From assembly GCA_034432095.1 (NCBI GenBank), contig DAOUCV010000044.1:1-40601 (forward strand): a stretch of 40,601 bases of DNA, written 5' to 3'. The position numbers were made by a program, and so were the translations under genes. Origin of the DNA: DAOUCV01 sp034432095 (GTDB lineage Bacteria; Chloroflexota; Dehalococcoidia; Dehalococcoidales; UBA2162). Below the pieces are notes generated by a model, which saw only the letters and a program-made list of their open reading frames with translations, was not told where the DNA came from and made no database searches. Every line of letters begins with the position of its first letter. Positions within the stretch are counted from its first letter, which is position 1. Below are positions 14,924-23,642 of this stretch, one piece after another.

Positions 14924-14946
14924 AACTTGGGTTCACGCCACGGGTG

Positions 14947-16710
14947 TTAGCGCCACACGTCTATGCTGTAGGCAGCGTCGGCACCGGGACCACCGCGACC
15001 GGCACCATAAAGGGCCATTTCCTCACCCGCGCCGGTAACGATTATGCAGTTTTCGTACGGGTCGTTTATAAACGGCACCATGTAGTCATCGGGTAGCTCT
15101 TTCCAGGGCTTCCCTGAAGTCCTCTCGATGCCCAGCCAGGCATTCGTCCGCATATCTGGCCACGAGTGAGTCCGGTACTCTTTCATCGTCGTAAAGCTTT
15201 TCTTGTAGAGCCACATGTATACATCGTCTTTAGACTTAAAGCCACACTCATAGAGGTGTCGGGCCATCTCGGGGAGCATGATAATGGTAATACCTCCCTC
15301 TCCTCCAGCCCAGAGACCGGGGATGATGTATTCCAGCCAGTTGTGCGGACCAGGGATGCCTTTGACACCAAGGCGGCGGGCGATGCCGCCATGCCCACTC
15401 TTCTGGAGTGCCCGGTAACCACCCGGGGAGAACTGGGTAGCCTGGCTGGGTACCGCGACCGGAACAAGGACGCTCTCATTCTTCTTGAAGTCGTACTCTT
15501 CGTTTAAGCCTTTCCAGCCGGGTGGTAGCGCATCCGCATTCTCGGGGAAGCAGTTAGTCAGGGCACTCCCGAAGACACCGCAGTTGGTGACGCTTGGAAT
15601 ATTGCCACCAAGGTTACGGAACATGAGGTCAGCAGCACGTCCGAGGCTCCGGTTAGCCTGGTTACCGGCACCGAGGACGTTGACCTCGAAGTTCATCCCT
15701 ATCTCCTTGGCGATGGGACCGCTGATGCAGAAGCCCGTGTGCCCGCGGCCATCACCACACCCGCCACCTGATTCGGCCATAGCCAGCAATACGGGCATGT
15801 CCTGGGGCTTGCATCCAGCCATCACGCCGATGACGGCAATCTTTTCTACCGTTGCCTTCCGCCTCAAGGGCATGAAATGGACAGGGTCCCCCTTCTTCCC
15901 TGAATTTCCCATCTGGTTCAATCTATCGTTGAGTCTGTGGTCGAACTGGTAGGTTATTATCTCATCTGGTTTGTGGCTGGTGCCCTTTAGCATCTCCGCC
16001 ACACGCTCCTCGGTGGGGATTCTTACCGGGAGACCGTCGGTATATTTGCAGAAAGGTGCCCCTCCCAGGGTAGGGATGATTTCAGATTGCGAGTAAAATT
16101 CCTCCGCTTCCTCGAGTGTGCCCTTAAAGAGTATCCTCTCATCCGGCACTTCCCACCTGCCTCTGTCCTTTTCCTCTTTTGTCGCCGGTCGGACCAGAGC
16201 ATCCATCAAGGGCTTAAGAATGAGTTCGACATCTTCAGGACCTGGACGTGTCCGGGAGACGTGTACCGTCCTCATATGGGGCACTCCATTCAGCCTGGCA
16301 GCCTGTCTAAAGCACTCCTCCTGGTCTTCGTAGATAATGAAGACACTTGGAATGCCGGCTTTCTCAATTGTTGATAGGTGGGGCAACTGCTCCCATATCG
16401 CCCCGTGTCACCAGATTACCCCTCGGATCACAGCATCAAAGGCTTTTGTTCTTATTTCCTCTTCCGTCATGGCAATACTTCCGGCTTTGGTCAAGTGAGC
16501 TCCAGCCATTCTGATCGTCCAGTTCACATTGGGGTACGCTTCCGGGAGTCTCTTCCGTAGCGGTATGAGGATATCCTGCTCACCTCCGGCGCCCATACTG
16601 AAAAGGATTCTCTTACCGTCAATCTTATCGAGCCTGGGTGCCAGAGGGAATAACTCTACCGGCTCCTGGATACCAACAGGATTGAGACAGTTGTACACCT
16701 TGCTTGCCAT
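14947..16710 (-). CDS. UGSC-type protein read through an in-frame TGA: candidate selenoprotein
   Basis: Two minus-strand frames (16710 to 16411 and 16407 to 14947) are in the same phase and separated only by TGA at 16410-16408. Read as selenocysteine (Sec101), they give one 587-residue protein. The first 100 residues (NPVGIQEPVELFPLAPRLDK, AFDAVIRGVIW) and the part after the TGA (STIEKAGIPSVFIIYEDQEE, NGVPHMRTVHV) together resemble the UGSC selenoprotein family, in which Sec follows a DAxIxGxG segment. Sec here falls at that position by my recollection of the family. A roughly 400-residue C-terminal domain of unknown function follows, rich in Cys and Gly (ESGGGCGDGRGHTGFC). AAAGGAG precedes ATG 16710; the second frame has no ribosome site of its own. 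A hairpin sits just after the TGA. Alternatives are a nonsense mutation or a redox enzyme decaying. Downstream of IscU- and IscS-like genes. Confidence 0.75.
16380..16404 (-). promoter_or_regulatory. SECIS-like hairpin just downstream of the in-frame TGA
   Basis: Starting 3 nt after the TGA, GGGGCGA pairs with UUGCCCC (one G-U) around an 11-nt loop containing GGGAG. The apical loop lies about 14-24 nt from the first base of the UGA, the range of bacterial SECIS elements such as fdhF. The first bases after the TGA (CACGG) also match fdhF as I remember it. The bulged U and GGUC loop of E. coli are not reproduced exactly. Confidence 0.55.
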
Positions 16711-16782
16711 TGTTACTCCTTTCAAACTATTTAGAGTATTATTTTTTCAATTGTGCATTATGCGATACTTGGAATGTAGAAG

Positions 16783-17211
16783 TCAACGGTGAGTAATAGA
16801 CTTTTCAGCCTCACGAGTTCGGGTCTCATAGCGGTTGATAACCGTGTTCAGCAGTTCTATTATCCCCCAGACCTTTCGGCGCACGCCTCCGCCGTCACTG
16901 CCGATTGCCTGGAAGAAATCTTCCTTCGTTAGCGCTTTTGCTTCCTTTAGCGTTTTACCTTTTACCAGACTACACAGGGTCTCGACGACGACGTTAGCCG
17001 TAGGGTCGCAGCTACACAGATACTTTATCTCGGTAATCACCCCTCCATCTAGCTTGATGTAGATGTTCATGTAGTCCCGGTTGGCCTGACCGCAGATTGA
17101 GATGCCCTCAGCCTTGGTATCGATGAACATGGTGGGATTGTCAAGAGACCCGGCATGTTCAAAGCCCTTTTGAAGCAACTGGCGGTATCGTTCGGCTACT
17201 ACCTCGTCCAT
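16783..17211 (-). CDS. IscU/NifU-like iron-sulfur scaffold, atypical
   Basis: This 142-residue protein follows the IscU pattern. Cys40 in ISICGQANRDYMNIYIKL matches the first scaffold cysteine (ACGDVMKL in IscU), and Cys66 in KYLCSCDPTANVVVETL matches the second, followed by VKGKTLKEA. The segment that should carry the third cysteine reads RRKVWGII, with Trp115 in its place. Other cysteines are Cys68 and Cys80. It may bind a cluster with altered ligands or serve another sulfur/selenium-transfer step. It lies between the cysteine-desulfurase-like gene and the candidate selenoprotein, all on the minus strand. Confidence 0.8.
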   Translation of the reverse strand: MDEVVAERYRQLLQKGFEHAGSLDNPTMFIDTKAEGISICGQANRDYMNIYIKLDGGVITEIKYLCSCDPTANVVVETLCSLVKGKTLKEAKALTKEDFFQAIGSDGGGVRRKVWGIIELLNTVINRYETRTREAEKSITHR

Positions 17212-17247
17212 TGGCAGTTTTATCCTCTTTCGTTTGATTCTTGGAGT

Positions 17248-18591
17248 CTATACATAACCGCGTTCCTTGAAGATGTGGTGCAGGGTTTCCAGAAAAGTCT
17301 GGCATTCCTCCAGGGTGTTATAGAAGTATAGAGAGACCCGATAGGTCATTCTGTGTTCGCTCGGTAGCCTCGGCCGTGTCCAGCCCTGCCCGAATACCTT
17401 ATTCAGATAGGAGTGGACGCAGAAAAGACCGTCTCTTATCATTATATTGCTCTTTTCGCTCAGTTCTTCGGCTATTCCCACGGCATTAGGTCGCTTGACC
17501 TCAAAGGTCAGTATTCCACCTCTCTTGCTCGCGTCAGCGGGGCCGAGTATCCTGAACCAGCCCGTGTCACCGTAACGCTCCAGCAGTTGCCTAGACAGGT
17601 AGCTATTGAGTCGCTCTTCCTGAGCGCCGATTTTATCCATACCTACCTTCTTCAGGTAGTCAACGGCTGCGCCAGCGGCAATCTGACCGGCGTAGTCCTG
17701 AAGTCCCACTTCAAATCTCTGCGGTGGTGGCAGGAGGGTATAGGACTCATAGGTAGCGTCGTTAATTGTCTCGCCGCCGAGCATGGCAGGTAGAATAACC
17801 TCGTCAGCTTCGTCTTCCTCACGGAGCTCTCGTCCCAGGAATTCCTCTTTCCCATAAAGGACGCCGACCCCTCTCGGTCCGCACATTTTGTGTATTGAAA
17901 ATGCCAGGAAATCTACGTCCAGCTCCCGGACGTCAACAGCCTGGTGCGGCACTGTCTGGGCTCCGTCAAGCAACACCCTGGCACCATAACGATGGGCGAG
18001 ACCAACAACTTCTTTGGCCGGTATCGTGTAACCGGTCAGGTTCGAGGTATAAGCCATGCTGACCAGTCTGACCCGGTGGCTCTTCAGCTTTTTTTCAAAT
18101 GCATCGAGGTCGAAAACTCCGTCCCTGTCTGATTCTACGTACTCCGTCTTAATAAGACCCTGTTTCTGTAATCTCAGCCAGGGAATCAGGTTTGAGTTGT
18201 GTTCCTTGTCAGTCAGCAGGACAACGTCACCCGGTTTGAACCTGAGACCGAGCGCCACGATGTTAATGCCGTGGCTGGCATTCAGGGTGAAAATAATCTC
18301 CTTCCCTGACTTGGCGTTAATGAACTCCTTGATTGTGTGCCGCGAACCCTTTATCCCCCTTTCAGGATTTCCCTCAATCCGGTCGGTAACCTCCTGGGCG
18401 AACCGGTGCTGGCTCCTGCCTTCCCCGCAAGCCGGGAAATCGGTATAGTATTGGGTGATGGCTTCAATAACCTGCTTTGGTACGAGGGTGTTACAGGCAT
18501 TATCGAAGTAAACCGGCGGTTTGCCATCATATCTGTTTTTCAGCGCCGGGAAGTCTTCTCTGGTCCATTCCAAGATGTTTTCACTGGTCAC
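17248..18591 (-). CDS. Class V aminotransferase, cysteine desulfurase/selenocysteine lyase type
   Basis: This 447-residue PLP enzyme has His131 (DKEHNSNLIPW), Asp209 (ARVLLDGAQTVPH), the Schiff-base Lys235 in FSIHKMCGPRGVGVLYG, and a C-terminal Cys391 in IMIRDGLFCVHSYL. The cysteine sits where SufS/CsdA enzymes keep the persulfide cysteine. It should release sulfur (or selenium) from cysteine (or selenocysteine). Compared with SufS it has inserts around residues 55-80 and 250-270. GTG 18591 has AAGGAG 6 nt upstream. It is the first gene of the group with an IscU-like scaffold and a candidate selenoprotein, so selenium or Fe-S supply to that protein is a reasonable inference. Confidence 0.87.
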   Translation of the reverse strand: MTSENILEWTREDFPALKNRYDGKPPVYFDNACNTLVPKQVIEAITQYYTDFPACGEGRSQHRFAQEVTDRIEGNPERGIKGSRHTIKEFINAKSGKEIIFTLNASHGINIVALGLRFKPGDVVLLTDKEHNSNLIPWLRLQKQGLIKTEYVESDRDGVFDLDAFEKKLKSHRVRLVSMAYTSNLTGYTIPAKEVVGLAHRYGARVLLDGAQTVPHQAVDVRELDVDFLAFSIHKMCGPRGVGVLYGKEEFLGRELREEDEADEVILPAMLGGETINDATYESYTLLPPPQRFEVGLQDYAGQIAAGAAVDYLKKVGMDKIGAQEERLNSYLSRQLLERYGDTGWFRILGPADASKRGGILTFEVKRPNAVGIAEELSEKSNIMIRDGLFCVHSYLNKVFGQGWTRPRLPSEHRMTYRVSLYFYNTLEECQTFLETLHHIFKERGYV

Positions 18592-18717
18592 TACCGTCTC
18601 CTTCCTGAATAAATACTATTATACAATCCGGGGATACGCCCAGTCCAATCTACTAGAGGGAGGCTGGTACACGGGTTTCAGGAGATAGTAAACCGCTTTA
18701 CTTTTACCTGTGTCCGG

Positions 18718-19650
18718 CTAGAGTGCCAGTGCCAGCAGATTGACCGCATTTCGCACCAGTATCTTCTCTTTTTCAACATCGGGTATATCCATCCGTTCTA
18801 TGGATTCTATCGTCTCCAGAGTAAGCCCAAATTTTGGTCCCAGGGGCGCATCCGTGCCAAAAAGCATGTGGTCAGCGCCGAAGAAAGCGTAGGCGCACAT
18901 TAAACCTGCTGTGTTCCCATAGAGCGCGGTATCATTGTAGAACTTGCGGAAATGCTCTATCGGGTTCTTGATAGACAGGGGTCTTCTTGAGGGATACAGT
19001 AACCACTGTATTCGCTTGGCGAAGGTGGGTATCATGCTTCCGCAGTGGTGAGTTATGAACTTAATATCCGGGTAATCATTAAAAGTCCCGGCTAATACCA
19101 AACGATACATAGCTGCCGCAGTTTCAAAGGGCCAGCCCAATATGCCGCCAGTGTCTATCTCCTTATCGGTAGTCGGGTGAATCCATATCGGGAGGTCGTA
19201 GTTAGCCATTTTCTCATAGAGGGGTTTGAATTTGGGGTTATCCAGTGGCTCCCCATTGATTCGGCTGTATATCTGCACTCCTTTTAGTCCCAATTGGGTA
19301 ATTGTCCTGTCAGCCTCAACTAAGGCGGCATCGACGTCGTTCATGGGCAAACAGGCTACAGCGGCGATAAACTTGTCCGGATACTTTTCTACCAGCTCGG
19401 CAAGCTCATCATTGGCAATTCGGGCTAGTTCGATGGCATCTTTTGGCTTGACAAACTTCTCCAGAGGGGGCTGGGCAACCGTCAACACCTGTAGTACATC
19501 AGGGTACCTGTCCATAAGCCTTAATCGCGTCTCTAGGTCGGTAACAGCACGGTTTCGGGCTTCTACCTGCTCCAGGACGGCTTTATTCTTCTGACTGTAG
19601 GCTGTCAGATACTTCTCCGGCAGGATGTGAGCAAAAACATCAATTTTCAT
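18718..19650 (-). CDS. Amidohydrolase-2 family TIM-barrel protein
   Basis: This 310-residue member of the ACMSD/resorcylate-decarboxylase-like amidohydrolase family has MKIDVFAHILPEKYL at the start, PIWIHPTTDKEI, KFITHHCGSMIPTFAKRI and MLFGTDAPLGPKFG, the metal-ligand segments in the usual order. The first His of the usual HxH is Phe (DVFAHIL), while the second is kept. ATG 19650 with GGAGGAG upstream is chosen over the ORF start at 19701. The substrate is unknown; hydrolysis or decarboxylation of an aromatic or cyclic acid is typical. It stands alone, divergent from the TauE-like gene. Confidence 0.85.
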   Translation of the reverse strand: MKIDVFAHILPEKYLTAYSQKNKAVLEQVEARNRAVTDLETRLRLMDRYPDVLQVLTVAQPPLEKFVKPKDAIELARIANDELAELVEKYPDKFIAAVACLPMNDVDAALVEADRTITQLGLKGVQIYSRINGEPLDNPKFKPLYEKMANYDLPIWIHPTTDKEIDTGGILGWPFETAAAMYRLVLAGTFNDYPDIKFITHHCGSMIPTFAKRIQWLLYPSRRPLSIKNPIEHFRKFYNDTALYGNTAGLMCAYAFFGADHMLFGTDAPLGPKFGLTLETIESIERMDIPDVEKEKILVRNAVNLLALAL

Positions 19651-19728
19651 TTTCTCCTCCTTTGGCATCGTTCCCTTGCGTGAGTATATATTCATATTCA
19701 TTTGACGTCAATAAAAGACCGAAAGTTC

Positions 19729-19757
19729 TTGACAGGGATAGAGTGGTCGAATAACAT
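19729..19757 (+). promoter_or_regulatory. Promoter of the TauE/SafE-DUF1634 pair
   Basis: TTGACA at 19729-19734, 17-nt spacer, TAACAT at 19752-19757. The -35 is perfect and the -10 is 4 of 6. The 5' leader would be short. Confidence 0.65.
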
Positions 19758-19775
19758 TGGGGCAGATATTGGTTT

Positions 19776-20618
19776 TTGGTAATCTTGATGCTGAATATAG
19801 TATCACTGGGTTTAATATCAATACTGGTGGGGTTTCTTGGTTCCCTTACCGGTCTGGGGGGAGCCAGCATACTTATCCCCATACTCGTCTTCTTTGGGGT
19901 GCCGGTCAAGGAAGCCATTGCCTCGGCAATGGTGGCTATTATCGCCACTTCCAGCGGTTCGGCTTCGTCCTATGTAAGGGAGCATATCACCAACATAAGA
20001 GTGGCGATGTACCTTGAGGTGTTCACCATTACTGGCGCCATAGCAGGGGCAACAATCACCACTATAATCCAGCCGGCTTATCTATATTTTTTCTTTGCCG
20101 CATTCTTGCTGACCACTTTTATGAGGTTTGGGAATTCCATTAGTAAAGATTTTGCCCCCTCGGAGGACCAGGACCGGGTCTCAAAGTGGCTGGGATTAAG
20201 GGGCAGCTACTTTGATGAATCGGCGAGGAAAGTCATCGCCTACAGGGCGACCAATGCCGTCCTGGGTGGAGCGGGAATGCTGGTAGCCGGGTTAGCGGCG
20301 GGCATGCTTGGCATAGGGGCTGGTGCGTTCAAGGTGACGGTGCAGGAGAATATCCTCAAAATGCCGCCCAAGGTTTCCAGCGCTACCAGTAACTTCATCA
20401 TTGGTATGACCGCTCTGGCTGGGGTCAGTGTCTACCTCTTCTCCGGGTTGTTGAATTTGACCCTAATGGCGCCAATGGCGGTGGGAACAACAATCGGTGC
20501 CGTGGTCGGAGGCAGAGTCCTGAATAAAATCAGTAACCGGAGTCTCAGAATCCTCTTTTTCGTGATTGTTGCTTACCTCATTATTCAAATGCTGTATAAG
20601 GGAGTGATGGCGATATGA
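19776..20618 (+). CDS. TauE/SafE family membrane transporter
   Basis: This 280-residue protein has about eight hydrophobic segments in two homologous halves, each starting with the family motif: VGFLGSLTGLGGASILIPIL and AGLAAGMLGIGAGAFKVTV. TauE/SafE proteins export sulfite or other sulfonates and small organosulfur anions. TTG 19776 or ATG 19788 can start it, and neither has a strong ribosome site. It overlaps the DUF1634 gene by 4 nt (ATGA). The family call is firm; the substrate is not known. The middle part (residues 115-150) is an extended soluble loop. Confidence 0.88.
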   Translation: MVILMLNIVSLGLISILVGFLGSLTGLGGASILIPILVFFGVPVKEAIASAMVAIIATSSGSASSYVREHITNIRVAMYLEVFTITGAIAGATITTIIQPAYLYFFFAAFLLTTFMRFGNSISKDFAPSEDQDRVSKWLGLRGSYFDESARKVIAYRATNAVLGGAGMLVAGLAAGMLGIGAGAFKVTVQENILKMPPKVSSATSNFIIGMTALAGVSVYLFSGLLNLTLMAPMAVGTTIGAVVGGRVLNKISNRSLRILFFVIVAYLIIQMLYKGVMAI

Positions 20619-21007
20619 GCATTAATAGATTGGGCGGTGGTGAATCTAGACTTGAAACAGGCATTAGCTATCTATTAATCGCCGGGGTCATTGTCAGCCT
20701 GGTCCTGGAAATTATTGGGATAATCTTCTTCTACCGTTCTTATGGGCATCTAGCTATTTCGCAAGATGCGCGTATGTTTATTCAAGGGCACGATTTCTTT
20801 AGTTTCATATACGAACTGTTTCAGGGAAAACATGTGGCAGGAAACGCCGCCTTATTCATGACGGCTGGCGTTATGGTATTGATATTGACTCCCTATATTA
20901 GGGTAATTGCCTCGGTCATCTATTTTGGCTGGGAAAAGAACATCAAGTATGTGGTGATAACCCTTTTTGTCCTTGTGGTCATAACAGTAAGTCTGGCTTT
21001 ACACTAA
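20615..21007 (+). CDS. DUF1634 family membrane protein
   Basis: This 130-residue protein has three hydrophobic segments: YLLIAGVIVSLVLEIIGIIF, AALFMTAGVMVLILTPYIRV and YVVITLFVLVVITVSLAL. This layout and its position right after a TauE/SafE gene match DUF1634, a frequent partner of that transporter. Its start overlaps the transporter's stop by 4 nt, so the two are translationally coupled. It is probably an accessory subunit. Confidence 0.88.
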   Translation: MSINRLGGGESRLETGISYLLIAGVIVSLVLEIIGIIFFYRSYGHLAISQDARMFIQGHDFFSFIYELFQGKHVAGNAALFMTAGVMVLILTPYIRVIASVIYFGWEKNIKYVVITLFVLVVITVSLALH

Positions 21008-21029
21008 CTGGCTGACCACTGGAGTGGGC

Positions 21030-21857
21030 TTAGCCCTTTTTCTCTCTGAGAAACTTCTCTATCTCGCTGACTAATCTCTGGTTTTCTTCTGGTAAGAGCG
21101 AGAGGTTCCTTTCCAACCGGCTGATGGATTCATCAATCTCAGGAGAGCTCGCCCTAGCGCGGGCTAGTCTAGCATTTTGATTTTTAATCTCGCCGTCAAG
21201 GTCACTCAGGTCCATTCCCAAATCGAACCTTCGGTTAAAGAACTCGAGAAGCCTCTTTTCCGCCTTGGGGTCATTTAGAGTTATCAGATAAAACGGGATT
21301 GGCACCCAGAGGCTAAGCCCCGGGATGTTTCTTCGCTTGGCTACCCACAGCAGGAAAGAATTTAGCGTAGGTCTCTGACCGGGGGGTGTTTCATAGTTCA
21401 TTTCTGTGTTCAAATTGTAAGCGCTCAGCTCTTCCTTCAGTTCCGGCGAATTGAAGGTGCCCATTAGCTCCCGGGGAGCCGTATGGGCGCCAAAAGAAAC
21501 CATACCCCCGATAGTGTGTACCTCCTTCACCTGCCAGTTCTCTGCCGCATCCAGAATGAGGGACAGAAATCTGTACCAGTCATAGCTGGGCGGGTCACTC
21601 CTAAAGACTACAAGGTCGTTCCTGGGGAAGGCGTAGAATCTACTTTCAGGAAATTGAACCAGGTCGTCCTGAATGGTTACTCCGGCTAAAGGGAAAAACT
21701 CTATTGGTTCAATCTCACCGAAGCTCTGTCCGCCGAGCTTCTTATTCAGGTAATTGGTTACGCTTGAGCCTAACGAGCCTACATCCCCGTTCCAGCCGAC
21801 AACCAAGAAAGGATTTTGTAGCTCGGGCTGCCGGGAAAATTTAAGAAGCTCTGTCAT
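21030..21857 (-). CDS. PAC2 family protein (second of a pair)
   Basis: This 275-residue protein has PFLVVGWNGDVGSLGSSVTN near the N-terminus, KEVHTIGGMVSFGAHTAPRE, and the C-terminal helical region with a coiled coil (last 60 residues) typical of PAC2/DUF75 proteins, the archaeal and actinobacterial relatives of proteasome assembly chaperones. ATG 21857 follows a purine-rich ribosome site; the frame opens at 21890. It overlaps the upstream paralogue by 17 nt. Its biochemical role is unknown. Confidence 0.83.
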   Translation of the reverse strand: MTELLKFSRQPELQNPFLVVGWNGDVGSLGSSVTNYLNKKLGGQSFGEIEPIEFFPLAGVTIQDDLVQFPESRFYAFPRNDLVVFRSDPPSYDWYRFLSLILDAAENWQVKEVHTIGGMVSFGAHTAPRELMGTFNSPELKEELSAYNLNTEMNYETPPGQRPTLNSFLLWVAKRRNIPGLSLWVPIPFYLITLNDPKAEKRLLEFFNRRFDLGMDLSDLDGEIKNQNARLARARASSPEIDESISRLERNLSLLPEENQRLVSEIEKFLREKKG

Positions 21858-22755
21858 CCCCCCTGCCTCCCTTTTTGAAGAGTTCATCAATGTGCCTCTT
21901 AATCCACTCCTTGTCCTCCTCGGTTATCATCTCTGGCTTAGCCCGGACGATATATTCTCTTTGTTCAATCTTCTCTGTTATTTCTGGCGGTAGTTTCTCA
22001 TAGATACCGCCAATGACCTCATCCATCTGAACTGCCATTTCATCAAGGGCGTCATAACCAATCTGGATTCCCAGAAGATTGGAGAGAACCTCTAATACTG
22101 ATTTTGACGCCCTTGGGTAAGGGAATGGGGCAGCTGATAGGTAATCTGGTATCTCGCCCATTAAGCAGATAGCCTCAAAGCCCCTCTTCTTGGCTAGCCC
22201 CAATAAGAGTCCATTTAAGCCGGTGATATTACCCCAGTTACCCCTGCCTTCAACTTCACTCATCAAGATGGTATTCTCATAACTTTTCACTTCTTTGAGC
22301 AAGCCCTCGCTCGAGGTCACTGCCCAGACCCTTGGTTTCAGTGTGTGGTGGGTAAGAGCTACCGCTGCGCCTGAGGTGTAGACCCTCTGGCAACCAAACC
22401 TTGCTGCTACATCTAAAACTAAATTGGCTATTTGATAGGCTTTCCTCCCTTCAGCGTATACCCTTCCTCCCTCAGCAGGTTGTTCTTCCCCGATGAAAAT
22501 TATTAGGTCTTTCCCTTCCAGCCTCTGGTAATAGAACTTATTGCCGGGAAACTCTAATTCTGCCAATACGCCGTGCCTGATTACGACTCGCTTCGGGTAG
22601 AAGAAGTCCCATGGCTCTATTTCCCCCAGTTCTTTGGCTAGAATCTGACCCCGCAGGGTGCTAATGGCAATTAACCCGATATTGCCGATTCCTGGCCAGC
22701 CAGCAACCAGATATGGTTTTTCGAGCTTCGGCTCAGTATATAGCCTTATCCCCAA
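21841..22755 (-). CDS. PAC2 family protein (first of a pair)
   Basis: This 304-residue protein has PYLVAGWPGIGNIGLIAIST, CQRVYTSGAAVALTHHTLKP, the internal segment LNGLLLGLAKKRGFEAICLM and a C-terminal acidic helix, all PAC2/DUF75 landmarks. TTG 22755 has GAGGGG about 5 nt upstream. It is followed by its paralogue with overlap, so the two may work as a heterodimer, as PAC1-PAC2 do in eukaryotes (analogy only). No proteasome genes are nearby. Confidence 0.85.
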   Translation of the reverse strand: MGIRLYTEPKLEKPYLVAGWPGIGNIGLIAISTLRGQILAKELGEIEPWDFFYPKRVVIRHGVLAELEFPGNKFYYQRLEGKDLIIFIGEEQPAEGGRVYAEGRKAYQIANLVLDVAARFGCQRVYTSGAAVALTHHTLKPRVWAVTSSEGLLKEVKSYENTILMSEVEGRGNWGNITGLNGLLLGLAKKRGFEAICLMGEIPDYLSAAPFPYPRASKSVLEVLSNLLGIQIGYDALDEMAVQMDEVIGGIYEKLPPEITEKIEQREYIVRAKPEMITEEDKEWIKRHIDELFKKGGRGDDRAS

Positions 22756-22849
22756 TTTTCCCCTCTTTTTTCACACAACTTTTACCACTATTCTAGCTAT
22801 TCATTCTCTAAAGGGCAAGCCTTATTCCTTGGTATTTACCGCCATTTTT

Positions 22850-22879
22850 TTGACACCCAAGGAAATTTAGAGTTATCAT
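22850..22879 (+). promoter_or_regulatory. Strong sigma70 promoter of the cupin-like gene
   Basis: TTGACA at 22850-22855, 18-nt spacer, TATCAT at 22874-22879. The -10 box overlaps the ATG of the longer open frame, which shows that translation starts at 22926. Confidence 0.78.
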
Positions 22880-22925
22880 GCTCTGTGCTACCACAGACGG
22901 TGATACTGGAAAGGGGAAACGGAAG

Positions 22926-23372
22926 ATGGCAGAAACGAGATACGGGAGATATATTGTAACAAAGCCAAAGCCCTTCAAGCCGCCTCCGGGTGTGAAGCTA
23001 GACCCGGAGATGGTGAAACGGGCGGGACAAATGATGACTCGTGTAGCATATCTGGATGATGAGGTTGTCAAAGGGGCTTTCTATGTGGACTGTGTCTGGT
23101 TTCGGGAAGGGTCTGACCGTGGACACGGTCCCCACACCCACGACTGGGACGAAGTCCTGGCTTTCTTCGGAACTGACCCGGAAGACCCCCACGATTTATG
23201 TGGTGAAGTGGAGTTATGGTTGGAAGATGAAAAGCACATCATCACCCAAAGCTGCATCGTCTTCATTCCGAAGGGGATGAAGCACTGTCCATTGATTGTC
23301 CGTAGAGTTGATAGACCTATCTTCCATTTTTCTGCCGGACCGACAGGCCTGTACTCTGAAGAGAAAAAGTAG
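22926..23372 (+). CDS. Cupin-like metal-binding protein
   Basis: This 148-residue protein contains GPHTHDWDEVLAFFG (His-x-His-x3-Glu-type metal motif), then GEVELWLEDEKHIITQSCIV and FIPKGMKHCPLIVRRVDRPI, an arrangement of the cupin fold. ATG 22926 follows GGAAAGGGG. It belongs with the minus-strand gene at 23737 and the remnant at 23414-23575 in one local family. The substrate is unknown. It lies behind a strong promoter. Confidence 0.8.
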   Translation: MAETRYGRYIVTKPKPFKPPPGVKLDPEMVKRAGQMMTRVAYLDDEVVKGAFYVDCVWFREGSDRGHGPHTHDWDEVLAFFGTDPEDPHDLCGEVELWLEDEKHIITQSCIVFIPKGMKHCPLIVRRVDRPIFHFSAGPTGLYSEEKK

Positions 23373-23413
23373 TTCCCGTTTAAGACCACCGGAAACTCAG
23401 ATTCTCTTTACTC

Positions 23414-23575
23414 TTAAAGTTCGCCGGGTCCAAGGGTGAAGTGGGAAATGGGTCTGTCTACTCTCCTGATAACCAACGGGCAGTGTTTCATGCCTGCCGG
23501 TACAAATATCATAAAGCTCTCGGTGAGTAAGTGTTTTTCATCTTCCTTCCAGTCAAGGGTAAATCCGTCATACTC
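23414..23575 (-). pseudogene. Remnant of a third cupin-like paralogue
   Basis: The reverse strand reads WKEDEKHLLTESFMIFVPAG, followed by MKHCPLVIRRVDRPISHFTL and GPGEL, then stop. This parallels the C-terminal third of the gene at 22926 (EDEKHIITQ, FIPKGMKHCPLIVRRVDRP). There is a stop codon just upstream (23576-23578) and no N-terminal part on either side, so only about 54 codons survive. It points to local duplication and decay. Confidence 0.8.
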
Positions 23576-23642
23576 TTAACCCTAGTTATAAGAGCGGTGT
23601 AGCCTCTCTTCGACTCTTCTCTATTTGTCTGCTTGGCGAGTC

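Noticed and set aside
15166..15507. Opposite-strand ORFs inside the UGSC, glnA and AOR genes
   Set aside because: They are frame shadows of conserved coding regions without ribosome sites or family features.
14947..16386. 479-residue ORF from TTG 16386 as an independent gene
   Set aside because: No ribosome site, it begins in the middle of a folded domain, and it is in phase with the preceding frame across a single TGA; better as one gene.
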